This document shows, in pieces, positions 27,309 through 36,505 of a stretch of DNA of 64,000 nt (within the stretch, counting starts at the first letter, position 1; each line of letters opens with the position of its first letter). Location: positions 1 through 64,000 of the forward strand of contig CAYHQQ010000007.1 in NCBI GenBank assembly GCA_964358855.1. The letters run 5' to 3'. The position numbers and the translations under genes are program-made. The notes beneath the pieces were generated by a model. That model was not told the DNA's origin and made no database searches. It saw only the letters and a list, made by a program, of their open reading frames with translations. The stretch comes from UBA2396 sp038042175. Lineage in GTDB: Bacteria > Planctomycetota > Phycisphaerae > Phycisphaerales > UBA1924.

Positions 27309-28469
27309 ATGAAACTCAAGAAACTCACCGGAACGCCCGCACAACACGGATTCGCGATGCCCGCCGAATGGGCACGCCACTCGGGCACTTGGTTCAGTTG
27401 GCCCAGACCCGAAGGCATCAGCTTTCCGGCAAAGCATCACACAGTCCCTGCCAATCTCGCCACGATCATCCGCGAGATCGCGCCGCGCGAAGACGTCCAC
27501 ATCAACCTTCCAAATGAGAACTACGAACGGATCGTGCGCTCGCAGTTGATCGCTGGAGGCGTTCCGTCCCGTCACTTCGCGCCGATGACGCCGCTCGATG
27601 GCAAGCCCAGCATCCGCGGACGCATCCAATTCCACTACATCAAAACCAACGAACCCTGGTGCCGCGACCACGGCCCCGCCTTCGTCACCCGCACTCACCG
27701 CGGCAAAAAGCAGCACGCCATCGTCGACTGGGGGCACAACGCCTGGGGCGGAAAGTACCCGCCCTGGGACGCCGATGACGCCGTCCCCACCCGCATCGCC
27801 GAAGAATTCGCTCGCCGCAAAACTCCCGGTTTCGCCGGCATCTTCTACCCCAAACACAAAGGCCAGCCCATCGTCATGGAAGGCGGCTCCGTCGATTTCA
27901 ATGGCAAGGGCACCGTCCTCACCACCGAAGCCTGCCTCCTCCACCCAAACCGCAATCCAGGCATGACCAAAGCCCAGATCGCCAAGGCCCTCAAGGACAA
28001 CTACGGCCAGTCCAACGTCGTCTGGCTCGGCGAAGGCATCGTCGGCGACGACACCGACGGCCACATCGACGACCTCTCCCGCTTCATCGGCCCCCGCACC
28101 ATCGTCACCGTCGTCGAAGAAGACCCGCGCGACCAAAGCTACAAACTCCTCCGCGACAATCTCCGCCGCCTCGAACTCGCCACCGACGAGCAAGGCCGCC
28201 CCTTCATCATCATCCCCATCCCCATGCCCGGCCACGTCGAGCACGTGGGCCAGCGTCTCCCCGCCTCCTACGCCAACTTCTACTTCGTCAACGGCGCCAT
28301 GCTCGTCCCCACCTACCGCAACAAAAAACCCGACCGCAAAGTCTGCGACATCCTCCAGCGTGCCCTCATCGCCATCGGCCAGCAGCACAAGGTCATCCCC
28401 ATCGACTGCCACGAACTCATCTGGGGCCTGGGCTCCATCCACTGCCTCACCCAGCAACAACCCGCTTGA
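27309..28469 (+). CDS. aguA: agmatine deiminase
   Basis: A 386-residue enzyme that hydrolyses agmatine to N-carbamoylputrescine and ammonia, the step before AguB. It is a guanidino-modifying (pentein-fold) protein: PAEWARHSGTWFSWPRPEG, the NEPWCRDHGPAFV segment, EGGSVDFNGKGTVLTTE, TDGHIDDLSRF, and the nucleophile Cys379 in GLGSIHCLTQQ. The frame is open further upstream into repeat DNA, but ATG 27309 (MKLKKLTGTPAQHGFAMPAEW) fits the family. It shares orientation with aguB but is separated from it by about 260 bases of repeats. Confidence 0.95.
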   Translation: MKLKKLTGTPAQHGFAMPAEWARHSGTWFSWPRPEGISFPAKHHTVPANLATIIREIAPREDVHINLPNENYERIVRSQLIAGGVPSRHFAPMTPLDGKPSIRGRIQFHYIKTNEPWCRDHGPAFVTRTHRGKKQHAIVDWGHNAWGGKYPPWDADDAVPTRIAEEFARRKTPGFAGIFYPKHKGQPIVMEGGSVDFNGKGTVLTTEACLLHPNRNPGMTKAQIAKALKDNYGQSNVVWLGEGIVGDDTDGHIDDLSRFIGPRTIVTVVEEDPRDQSYKLLRDNLRRLELATDEQGRPFIIIPIPMPGHVEHVGQRLPASYANFYFVNGAMLVPTYRNKKPDRKVCDILQRALIAIGQQHKVIPIDCHELIWGLGSIHCLTQQQPA

Positions 28470-28481
28470 CCGATCCTTCTT

Positions 28482-28535
28482 ACTCAGCCTTCTGCCTTCA
28501 CCCTCCGCCTTCCGCCTTTCCTAGTGCCCAGTGCC
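28482..28535 (+). repeat. CAGCCTTC...CCGCCTTCCGCC...AGTGCC repeat upstream of truD
   Basis: Low-complexity repeat ending in AGTGCCCAGTGCC. A near-identical unit lies inside the truD coding region at 28983-29050, only 450 bases downstream. Confidence 0.85.
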
Positions 28536-28544
28536 TTCCTCCCC

Positions 28545-29846
28545 ATGATCCTCCGCCGCCATCCAACCGACTTCATCGTCGACGAACGCCTCTCCCCCGC
28601 GTTCACCACCGCCCTCCGCCCAAGCCCCCCCGGCCACGCCCTCTACCGCCTCACCAAAACCTCCCTCACCACCCCCGACGCCACCCTCTTCCTCGCCCGC
28701 GCTCTTGGTGGGGGCGTCAAGCCCGGCCTCGTCCAGCACGCCGGCCTCAAAGACAAGCACGCCGTCACTACCCAGCACATCTCCGTCCCCTGGAAATCAA
28801 CCACTCCGCCGCCTCCCACGCTCACCGGCTCCCGCGGCTCCACCTCCTGGTCCGCCACGCTCCTTGGCTTCTCCCCTCGCGCCATCGAAGCCGCCGACAT
28901 CGACTCCAACGCCTTCACCATCATCATCCGCGAGCTCACCCCCGCCGACATCACCGAAATGGACCGTCGCATCTCCCTTCTGACTCAGCCTTCAGCCTTC
29001 CGCCTTCCGCCTTCCGCCCTCCCAGTGCCAAGTGCCCAGTGCCAAGTGCGTTGCCTTCTCTTCACGAATTACTTCGGCGACCAGCGCTTCGGCTCCGCCC
29101 GCCACCACAAGGGCTTCGCCGCCCAGCATCTCATCCGTGGCGATTTCGAAACCGCCCTCAAGCTCCTCATCGCCACACCCGCCCGCAAAGACTCCGGCCC
29201 TCGCCGCACCTTCACCCGCACCCTCGCCAACGCCTGGGGGCGTGGGCTTTGGTCCAAAATCCTCCCGCAGCTCCCAAAGCTCCCCGAACGCAAGGCCGTC
29301 GAGGTCCTGGCGGCCCCGGGACACGAGGCCGACTTCAAGGGCGCCTTCGCCGCCCTCCCCAACTTTCTCCAGCAAATGGCGGTCGACGCCTTCCAATCAT
29401 GGATCTGGAACGCCGTCGCCCGCGAATGGATTGGTGGGCCCGGGGGGGCTTTCTCGCCCCCACATCGTCTCGATTCCGACGACGACTTCGGCACCATGAC
29501 ATTCCCCTACGCCGCCGCTGTCTCGGCCGAAATGTGTTCGCTCCAGATCCCAATGCTCACCGCGGGCCTTGTCCCGCACCCCCCTTGGGAGGCCGCCGCT
29601 CGAACGGTCCTTGCTCAACTTGATCCCCCCCTCTCCATCTCCGACTTCACCATCCCCGGCCTCCGCCGTCCCGCCTTCGGCGACGCCACCCGGCACTTGC
29701 TGGCAACCGCCCGCGACTTTGCGGCCTCCCCGCCCGAGCCGGACGACTCGGAACCAGTCCGCCGACGACGCCTGCGGTGCACGGTGGCCTTCACTCTTTC
29801 AAGGGGGTGCTACGCGACGACCGTGCTGCGGGCGATCGCCCGATAG
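28545..29846 (+). CDS. truD: tRNA pseudouridine(13) synthase with an in-frame repeat insert
   Basis: A 433-residue TruD, which isomerises U13 in tRNA-Glu-type tRNAs. Family marks: HPTDFIVDE at the N-terminus, the catalytic Asp in GLKDKHAVTTQ, NYFGDQRFG, FQSWIWN and the ending LSRGCYATTVLRAI. ATG 28545 is preferred over an ATG 21 bases earlier that lies in repeat DNA. Between the helix ending DRRISLL and NYFGDQRFG, where family members usually have only a few residues, about 22 residues (QPSAFRLPPSALPVPSAQCQ) come from the same repeat as lies upstream. The insert is in frame, and the rest of the gene is intact, so it is probably functional. Confidence 0.9.
   Translation: MILRRHPTDFIVDERLSPAFTTALRPSPPGHALYRLTKTSLTTPDATLFLARALGGGVKPGLVQHAGLKDKHAVTTQHISVPWKSTTPPPPTLTGSRGSTSWSATLLGFSPRAIEAADIDSNAFTIIIRELTPADITEMDRRISLLTQPSAFRLPPSALPVPSAQCQVRCLLFTNYFGDQRFGSARHHKGFAAQHLIRGDFETALKLLIATPARKDSGPRRTFTRTLANAWGRGLWSKILPQLPKLPERKAVEVLAAPGHEADFKGAFAALPNFLQQMAVDAFQSWIWNAVAREWIGGPGGAFSPPHRLDSDDDFGTMTFPYAAAVSAEMCSLQIPMLTAGLVPHPPWEAAARTVLAQLDPPLSISDFTIPGLRRPAFGDATRHLLATARDFAASPPEPDDSEPVRRRRLRCTVAFTLSRGCYATTVLRAIAR
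28983..29050 (+). repeat. repeat copy inside truD coding sequence
   Basis: Matches 28482-28535 in order: ACTCAGCCTTC, GCCTTC, CCGCCTTCCGCC, AGTGCC tandem. It contributes an in-frame QPSAFRLPPSALPVPSAQC segment to TruD. Confidence 0.85.
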
Positions 29847-30021
29847 CTCGGCCATGCCGTACTTTTACCGTCCGCGAATAAAATGTGTCAGGGACCCTCT
29901 TCCGCTCGACACCAACCATCCGATTTTGTACCCTATTGGAACGTGTACAGTCATGTACCCGTCCCGGGCGCGTTCTGCGTTCGGACATTCGTCAGGCCTC
30001 ATGAGTACCGGAGTTTCATCC

Positions 30022-31107
30022 ATGCCCGTTCTGTCCCGCAAGGGTCGTCCTGCGTTCACTCTCATCGAACTCCTGGTCGTCATCGCCATCATCGCGCTGC
30101 TTATCGGCATCCTCCTCCCCGCCCTCAACCTCGCCCGCAAAGCAGCCCGAGGCGTCGCCTGCGGATCCAACCTCGCGGGGCTGGGAAAACTCGGCGCCAG
30201 CTACGCCGCCGACTTCAAGGACGCCATGTGGGGGCTCAACAACTACTACGGCACGCGCAACACGGTCGTGTGGAACAACCCCAACCAGGGCTTCCCCGTC
30301 ACCTTCGGTGTCGGCGCCTCCTCGGAACTCGCCTCCACCTCCTCCCACGCGATCGACATCATGCTCCAGCAATCTGGACGCACCGACATCCGCTACTTCC
30401 AGTGGGGCGCCCCCGTTCGCTACAGCCACCTCGCCCTCCAGTCCTACGCCAACGTCAAAATCCCCAGCAAGGCCTACGTCTGCCCCGAGGACCGCATCCG
30501 TCTCGTCTGGCAGAGAGACCCCATCAACTTCTACAAACTCGGCGAGTACAGCCCCGTCCCGCCCGGCGGCCTCATCTCCGATTCAGACAAACGCTGGCCC
30601 TACAGCTCAAGCTACGACTGCGTCTCCTCCATGTGGTCCAGGGACAGCCACAACTCCACGCAACAGGCGTGGTACTGGAACGACCCCTTCACCGTGGCCG
30701 CCCCCTTCTCGGGCCACCATACCTCGGGCGACATGGGACGCCGTCGCTGGACCGACGTGGCCTTCCCCGGAAGCAAGGTGACCGTCTACGACACCGGCGC
30801 CCGCCACCACTCCAAGCACACCTACTGGTCGGGCTACGAAGACGCCCGCCAGCCGCTGCTCTTCTTCGACTCCTCCGTCCGCACCATGGTCATGGGCGAT
30901 TCCAATCCAGGATGGAACTGGAACAACCTCTCCAACAACAACGCGAGCCTCGCGTACACCTACGCCCCCAACGGCCAGTTCTGGATGCCCGCCCTCCGCG
31001 GCGGCACCTACAACGGGACCGCCACGTTCAACAAGGCCTATTTCTTCACCACCCGCGGCGGTCTCGGCGGCGCCGATTACGGCGCGTCCGACATTGTCTG
31101 GCGATAG
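30022..31107 (+). CDS. prepilin-like protein, tandem paralogue 1 of 4
   Basis: A 361-residue protein with a type II secretion/type IV prepilin N-terminus: short basic leader ending RPA, then FTLIELLVVIAIIALLIGILLPAL, cut before Phe by a prepilin peptidase. The frame is open upstream, but ATG 30022 matches the starts of the three paralogues and has GGAG 8 bases before it. The globular head is shared with the next three genes: GASYAADFKDAMWGLNNYYG, YSHLALQSYAN, IPSKAYVCPEDR, KRWPYSSSYDC, RRWTDVAFPGSKV, LLFFDSSVRTM, and an ending ..WR. Function is unknown; it probably forms or decorates a pseudopilus-like surface structure. 29847-30021 before it shows no gene. Confidence 0.85.
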   Translation: MPVLSRKGRPAFTLIELLVVIAIIALLIGILLPALNLARKAARGVACGSNLAGLGKLGASYAADFKDAMWGLNNYYGTRNTVVWNNPNQGFPVTFGVGASSELASTSSHAIDIMLQQSGRTDIRYFQWGAPVRYSHLALQSYANVKIPSKAYVCPEDRIRLVWQRDPINFYKLGEYSPVPPGGLISDSDKRWPYSSSYDCVSSMWSRDSHNSTQQAWYWNDPFTVAAPFSGHHTSGDMGRRRWTDVAFPGSKVTVYDTGARHHSKHTYWSGYEDARQPLLFFDSSVRTMVMGDSNPGWNWNNLSNNNASLAYTYAPNGQFWMPALRGGTYNGTATFNKAYFFTTRGGLGGADYGASDIVWR

Positions 31108-31147
31108 TCCGCTCCGCTTCTGCCGGTCGATCCAAAGGGAGATTTCA

Positions 31148-32233
31148 ATGCCTCTCGTCACCCGAAAGCCTCGTCCCGCCTTCACACTCATCGAGCTCCT
31201 CGTCGTCATCGCCATCATCGCCCTGCTCATCGGCATCCTCCTCCCCGCCCTCAACATGGCCCGCAAAGCCGCCCGCCAGATGGTCTGCGGGTCCAATCTC
31301 TCCAACCTGGGCAAGCTCGGCGCCAGCTACGCCGCCGACTTCAAGGACGCCATGTGGGGGCTCAACAACTACTACGGCAACCGGAATCGCGTGAATTGGA
31401 ACCACCCCGCCGCCGGGTTTCCAACGCTTTTCGGCCTGGGGCGTCCGGGCGGTGAGCTCGACTCGGTCAACGCCCATGCTGTCGACATCATCCTCACCCA
31501 GTCCGGGCGCGATGACATCCAACACATCCCCAACTGGATCGCCTCGGTGAAGTACAGCCACCTGGCGCTCCAGTCCTACGCCAACATCAAGATCCCCAGC
31601 AAGGCCTACGTCTGCCCCGAGGACCGCGTCCGCCTCATCTGGCAGAAAGACCCCATCAACTTCAACAACCTGGGCGAGTACAGCCCCGTGCCCCCGGGCG
31701 TCGTGCCCAACGACCAGAAACGCTGGCCCTACAGCACCAGCTACGACCTCATGTCCTGCATGTACTCACGCGACTACCACTCGGGCACGCAACGGGCCTA
31801 CTACTTCGCCAATCCGTTCGGCGTCGTCTACACCGGCGCCGTGAACAACAACGGCGACCTCTCCCGACGTCGGTGGACCGATGTCGCCTTCCCCGGCTCC
31901 AAGGTGCAGCTCGCCGATCAGGGCACGCGCCACCAGGGTAAGTACACCTTCTACGCCGGCTACGAGGATGCCAAGTCCCCCCTGCTCTTCTTCGACTCGT
32001 CCGTGCGAACGATGACCACCGGCGACTCGAACAAGGGGTGGAACTACACAAACCTGGCCAACAACAACCTCGCCTTCGCCTACGACTACACCCCCGGCAC
32101 GAACCTCTACATGCCCGCCCTCCGCGACGGCACGCACAACGGAACCGCCTCCTTCAATCAGGCCTATTTCTGGACAACTCGCGGCGGCCTCCAGGGCGCC
32201 GATTTCAACGCGACCGAGGTCCTCTGGCGTTAG
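31148..32233 (+). CDS. prepilin-like protein, tandem paralogue 2 of 4
   Basis: A 361-residue paralogue of its neighbours. The start ATG 31148 (MPLVTRKPRPAFTLIELLVV) has GGGAG 7 bases upstream and lies 40 bases after the previous stop. It keeps every head motif of copy 1 and ends TEVLWR. The head differs mainly in the Asn/Gly-rich segments around residues 90-110 and 230-250, suggesting that loops diversified while the framework was held. Confidence 0.85.
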   Translation: MPLVTRKPRPAFTLIELLVVIAIIALLIGILLPALNMARKAARQMVCGSNLSNLGKLGASYAADFKDAMWGLNNYYGNRNRVNWNHPAAGFPTLFGLGRPGGELDSVNAHAVDIILTQSGRDDIQHIPNWIASVKYSHLALQSYANIKIPSKAYVCPEDRVRLIWQKDPINFNNLGEYSPVPPGVVPNDQKRWPYSTSYDLMSCMYSRDYHSGTQRAYYFANPFGVVYTGAVNNNGDLSRRRWTDVAFPGSKVQLADQGTRHQGKYTFYAGYEDAKSPLLFFDSSVRTMTTGDSNKGWNYTNLANNNLAFAYDYTPGTNLYMPALRDGTHNGTASFNQAYFWTTRGGLQGADFNATEVLWR

Positions 32234-32268
32234 CACGATCCTTGCCCTTCTTTCCACCGGGAGTTGAG

Positions 32269-33354
<1,086 letters not shown>

Positions 33355-33392
33355 AATGATCCATTCCAGTTCTTTCGCCGGGAGTTGAGACG

Positions 33393-34472
33393 ATGCTTGC
33401 CAACCGCAGGAGCGGGCCCGCGTTCACGCTCATCGAGCTCCTCGTCGTCATCGCCATCATCGCACTGCTCATCGGCATCCTGCTCCCTGCCCTCAACATG
33501 GCACGCAAAGCCGCCCGCCAGATGGTCTGCGGCTCCAACATGTCGGGCATGGGCAAGCTTGGCGCCAGCTACGCCGCCGACTTCAAGGACGCGATGTGGG
33601 GACTCAACAACTACTACGGCTCACGAAGCCGCGTGGTCTGGAACCACCCCGCCAACCTGCCGCTGACCCTCTACGGCCCCCCGCCGCGAGGGGGCGAGGG
33701 TGACTCCGTTGCCGACCACGCCGTCGACATCATGCTCACGCAGTCGGGGCGCGACGACATCACGCACATCGCCGGGTGGATCGCGACGGTGCGCTACAGC
33801 CACCTCGCCCTCCAGTCCTACGCGAACGTCAAGATCCCAAGCAAGGCCTACGTCTGCCCAGAGGATCGGGCGAGGTTGTACTGGCAGAAGGACCCGTACA
33901 ACTTCAACAACTTGGGCGAGGACAGCCCCTCGGCCCCAGGCACGCCCTCCAACGCCGACAAACGCTGGCCCTACAGCTCCAGCTACGACTGCGTCACGCC
34001 CATGTGGTCGCGCGACGCGTGGGATTCCGACACACAAGCTTGGTACATGGTCAACGCCGTGGGCGCCACGACGATGGGCTCCCTCCGCAACCCCAATGGC
34101 GACATGTGCCGACGCAAGTGGACCGACGTCGCCCACCCCGGCTCCAAGGTGCAGCTCGCCGACACCGCCGATCGCCACAGCACCAAGTTCTCGTTCTGGA
34201 TGGGCTACGACGACGCCAAGCAGCCCCTGCTCTTCTTCGACTCCTCCGTCCGCACCATGACCTTCGGCGATGCCAACCCCGGCTGGGACTACACCAACCT
34301 CACCAACCAGGGCGGCAGCCACGCCTACACCTACACGCCCGCGAGCTGGATGCCCGCCCTCCGCGACGGCACCCGCAACGGTACCGCCAGCTTCAACAAG
34401 TCCGGCTTCCTCACCACCCGCGGCGGCCTCCAAGGCGCCGACTACGGCGCCCAGGACATCTTCTGGCGGTAA
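33393..34472 (+). CDS. prepilin-like protein, tandem paralogue 4 of 4
   Basis: A 359-residue paralogue and the last of the array. The start is ATG 33393 (MLANRRSGPAFTLIELLVV), after a CCGGGAGTTGAG leader. Motifs are as in copies 1-3; ends QDIFWR. A repeat element begins within 15 bases of the stop. The four genes share direction and short spacers (35-40 bases), so they are probably one transcript. Confidence 0.85.
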   Translation: MLANRRSGPAFTLIELLVVIAIIALLIGILLPALNMARKAARQMVCGSNMSGMGKLGASYAADFKDAMWGLNNYYGSRSRVVWNHPANLPLTLYGPPPRGGEGDSVADHAVDIMLTQSGRDDITHIAGWIATVRYSHLALQSYANVKIPSKAYVCPEDRARLYWQKDPYNFNNLGEDSPSAPGTPSNADKRWPYSSSYDCVTPMWSRDAWDSDTQAWYMVNAVGATTMGSLRNPNGDMCRRKWTDVAHPGSKVQLADTADRHSTKFSFWMGYDDAKQPLLFFDSSVRTMTFGDANPGWDYTNLTNQGGSHAYTYTPASWMPALRDGTRNGTASFNKSGFLTTRGGLQGADYGAQDIFWR

Positions 34473-34483
34473 ATGCCAAAGGC

Positions 34484-34745
34484 ACTTGAACGCAGAGAGC
34501 ACAGAGAAAGATCAAGACCGGAAACAAGATTTGATTTGGATCGATCCAAATCAATTCGCTCTCTCTGCCTATGCCTTTCTCTGTGTTCTCTTTGCTTCAA
34601 CTGCCTTCATGGCTTTCGGCCTTGAACACTGCCTCCCCCTCTGCGTCCCTCCGCGCCCTCTGCGTTCAAACTGCCTTTCTGTCTTTCTGCCTTGGACACT
34701 TTCTTCTTCCCTGTGCCCTCTGTGTTCTCTGTGGTGAACTGTCTT
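34484..34745. repeat. CACAGAG inverted-repeat element with perfect palindromic core
   Basis: Left arm GAACGCAGAGAGCACAGAGA from 34488, right arm CTTTCTCTGTGTTCTC from 34575. The centre at 34531-34554 is a perfect 24-bp palindrome (TTGATTTGGATC and its complement). Extra right-arm-type units continue to 34745. No gene is present in this gap. Confidence 0.85.
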
Positions 34746-34746
34746 T

Positions 34747-35022
34747 CTACTCTTCGTCGAAGCCATTGTCGACGAGTTTCTTCAGCGCCCCCGCCGCCGC
34801 CTCCGCGTCCGCGCCCTCGGCCACGATCACCAGCACGCTCCCCTTGGCTGCCGCGAGCATCATCATCATCATGATGCTCTTGCCGTCGACCTCGTTGTCG
34901 TCCTTGCTCACCTTGATCTCGCTCGCAAACGTGCTCGCCAGGTCGACAAAGACCATCGCCGGGCGCGCGTGCAGCCCCAGCTTGTTCACAATCGTCGCCT
35001 TGACCTCACACCGATTCGCCAC
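34747..35022 (-). CDS. HPr-family phosphocarrier protein
   Basis: A 91-residue PTS phosphocarrier. The phosphorylated His is His18 in KLGLHARPAMVF, and the regulatory serine site is Ser49 in DGKSIMMMMMLAA, so both Enzyme I and HPr-kinase sites are preserved. The frame is open upstream into repeat DNA. GTG 35022 gives MANRCEVKATIVNKLG and has AAGGA 8 bases upstream; an alternative GTG lies two codons earlier. It is downstream of EIIA and hpf on the same strand, a set that resembles the hpf-ptsN-npr cluster of Proteobacteria, so a regulatory rather than sugar-uptake PTS is likely. Confidence 0.9.
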   Translation of the reverse strand: MANRCEVKATIVNKLGLHARPAMVFVDLASTFASEIKVSKDDNEVDGKSIMMMMMLAAAKGSVLVIVAEGADAEAAAGALKKLVDNGFDEE

Positions 35023-35042
35023 GATCACAATCCTTAAAGACA

Positions 35043-35175
35043 CTTCACCACAGTGGGCACAGAGAGCACAGAGAAAGACCAAGACAGAAAGCGGGAATGG
35101 AATTGATTGGATCCAATCCAATTCTCCCTCTCTGCCTTTGACCCTCTCTGTGCTCCCTGTGTTCTCTGTGGTTCA
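35043..35175. repeat. CACAGAG inverted-repeat element between EIIA and HPr genes
   Basis: Arms of about 60 bases: left CTTCACCACAGTGGGCACAG..., right ending CTCTGTGGTTCAA. The core GAATTGATTGGATCCAATCC around 35098-35122 is nearly palindromic. Confidence 0.85.
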
Positions 35176-35203
35176 ATTGCCTTTCTGCCTTTCTGCCTTC
35201 ACT

Positions 35204-35245
35204 CAGTCCTCAGTCCTCAGTCCTCAGTCCTCAGTCCTCAGTCCT
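35204..35245. repeat. six perfect tandem copies of the 7-mer CAGTCCT
   Basis: Head-to-tail heptamers without mismatch, placed just after the inverted-repeat element. Likely prone to slippage; copy number may vary among strains. Confidence 0.95.
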
Positions 35246-35292
35246 GTTCCACTCTGCCTCCCCCTCCGTGTCCTCCGTGTTTCAACTCCCTT

Positions 35293-35763
35293 TCAGACTC
35301 CCTGCGCATCGACCTCTTTGAGAATCTGCCGCACCTCGAACGCGCTCCCCGCCTGTCTCAAGAGCCTCCTGAACGTGTCCCGGCTCAGCTGCTTGAAGAT
35401 CGCCTCCATCGCCTTGAGATGGTCCTCGGGCCTCCCCTCGGGCGACAGGAGCAGAAACACGATGTACACCGGCTGCTTGTCGGGCGATTGAAAGTCGATC
35501 CCCCGATGCGACACCCCCACCGCCGCCACGATCTGCCGGATCGACGCGTGCTTGGCGTGCGGCACCGCCACGCCCCGCCCAAAGCCCGTCGACAAAATCC
35601 GCTCGCGATCCAGCACCCGCGCGATCAGATCGTCCCGAGAGGCCGCGTCCGCCCCGCCCGAAGCGATCACCAGATCCACCAGCTCAGGGATGATCGCCTC
35701 GCGCTCCAAGGCCTTGATCGGGGCGGCGATCGCCCCCTCGGGCACGATGTCGATCAATCTCAT
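35293..35763 (-). CDS. PTS EIIA (fructose/nitrogen-type) protein
   Basis: A 156-residue stand-alone EIIA of the PtsN/fructose-mannitol type. The phosphorylated His69 is in GFGRGVAVPHAKHAS, and SHRGIDFQSPDKQPVYIVFLLLSPEG follows as in the family. The long upstream open frame is ignored because ATG 35763 (MRLIDIVPEGAIAAPI) has AGGAG about 10 bases upstream and matches family starts. No EIIB or EIIC is fused or adjacent, which favours a regulatory role. hpf lies 55 bases upstream on the same strand and HPr lies downstream past the repeats. Confidence 0.9.
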   Translation of the reverse strand: MRLIDIVPEGAIAAPIKALEREAIIPELVDLVIASGGADAASRDDLIARVLDRERILSTGFGRGVAVPHAKHASIRQIVAAVGVSHRGIDFQSPDKQPVYIVFLLLSPEGRPEDHLKAMEAIFKQLSRDTFRRLLRQAGSAFEVRQILKEVDAQGV

Positions 35764-35818
35764 CACACGACAGCTCCTGGGACCCGATGGGGGGGGCGAG
35801 CAAATCTCCCTGTAGCAT

Positions 35819-36133
35819 TTACCCCCGATGTGGGCCGGGTTTGCGCTTTTCTTTATCTTCGTGCAATTGACGCACTCCCTTGTGAACCGCATCGTCGATG
35901 GCGGCGTAGAGATCATTGGCGTGCGCGTTGGAGACAAAGCTCTCGCGGTGCTCCACATCAACTCTCAGCTCAACCCCAAACGTGCCGTGCGCGTGGTGAT
36001 CGTCCTTCACCAGCGTGACGGCGATCAGCATGATCCTGTCGTTGAATTTGAGCACCTTCTGCACCTTGGACTCGGCGAACTCCTTGATCGCCCCAGTGAC
36101 CTCGATGTTCCGGCCCACCACGTCAATTCGCAT
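35819..36133 (-). CDS. hpf: ribosome hibernation promoting factor (HPF/RaiA family)
   Basis: A 104-residue short-form HPF: RIDVVGRNIEVTGAIKEFAESKVQKVLKF, then VELRVDVEHRESFVSNAHANDLYAAIDDAV, ending in a basic tail. It binds the small ribosomal subunit in stationary phase and inactivates it. ATG 36133 is chosen over upstream codons because GGAGGT lies 6 bases before it. The protein lacks the C-terminal dimerisation domain of long HPF. Its place next to EIIA and HPr matches hpf-ptsN neighbourhoods known elsewhere. Confidence 0.92.
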   Translation of the reverse strand: MRIDVVGRNIEVTGAIKEFAESKVQKVLKFNDRIMLIAVTLVKDDHHAHGTFGVELRVDVEHRESFVSNAHANDLYAAIDDAVHKGVRQLHEDKEKRKPGPHRG

Positions 36134-36232
36134 CTCGTGACCTCCGCCGCGCCCGTCGCGCGGGCGCATGGTACTGGCTTTCCGCTGTCGTCCGCTGGGC
36201 TCGCGCCGGGCGAGCCCCCCTGAAAAGAACAA

Positions 36233-36253
36233 GGGCGTCGGCGGCCGACGCCC
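36233..36253 (-). terminator. rho-independent terminator after tRNA-Ile
   Basis: Perfect 10-bp arms (36233-36242 and 36244-36253) followed on the minus strand by TTGTTCTTTTC. It lies 45 bases downstream of the tRNA and before hpf. Confidence 0.8.
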
Positions 36254-36298
36254 CATCAGTCGTCTCTCGACCCCGGTCGTGGGTGTCGAGGGTCAAAA

Positions 36299-36372
36299 TG
36301 GGCCTGGGCAGACTCGAACTGCCGACCTCACCCTTATCAGGGGTGCGCTCTAGCCAACTGAGCTACAAGCCC
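36299..36372 (-). tRNA. tRNA-Ile (GAT anticodon)
   Basis: A 74-base cloverleaf read on the minus strand. The acceptor GGGCTTG pairs with CAGGCCC with discriminator A, the D arm is GCTC...GAGC, the anticodon loop is CTGATAA giving GAT, and the T arm is GGCAG TTCGAGT CTGCC. The 3' CCA is not encoded. It stands alone, outside an rRNA operon as far as this window shows. Confidence 0.97.
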
Positions 36373-36505
36373 AACGCTGCAGTTTGTTCCTCATTCCAGC
36401 GCTCGGTCGGGAGTATATCGGGTTCCCACGTCAGAGTCATCCGATGAGCAGTCTTCCCCGAGGTTTCCTTGGGTCACCCGGTCGAACTGAAAAAGGGGTC
36501 CACAA

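Noticed and set aside
35204..35245. Tandem heptamers as a possible CRISPR
   Set aside because: Units are 7 bases without spacers and no cas genes are present; it is a simple tandem repeat.
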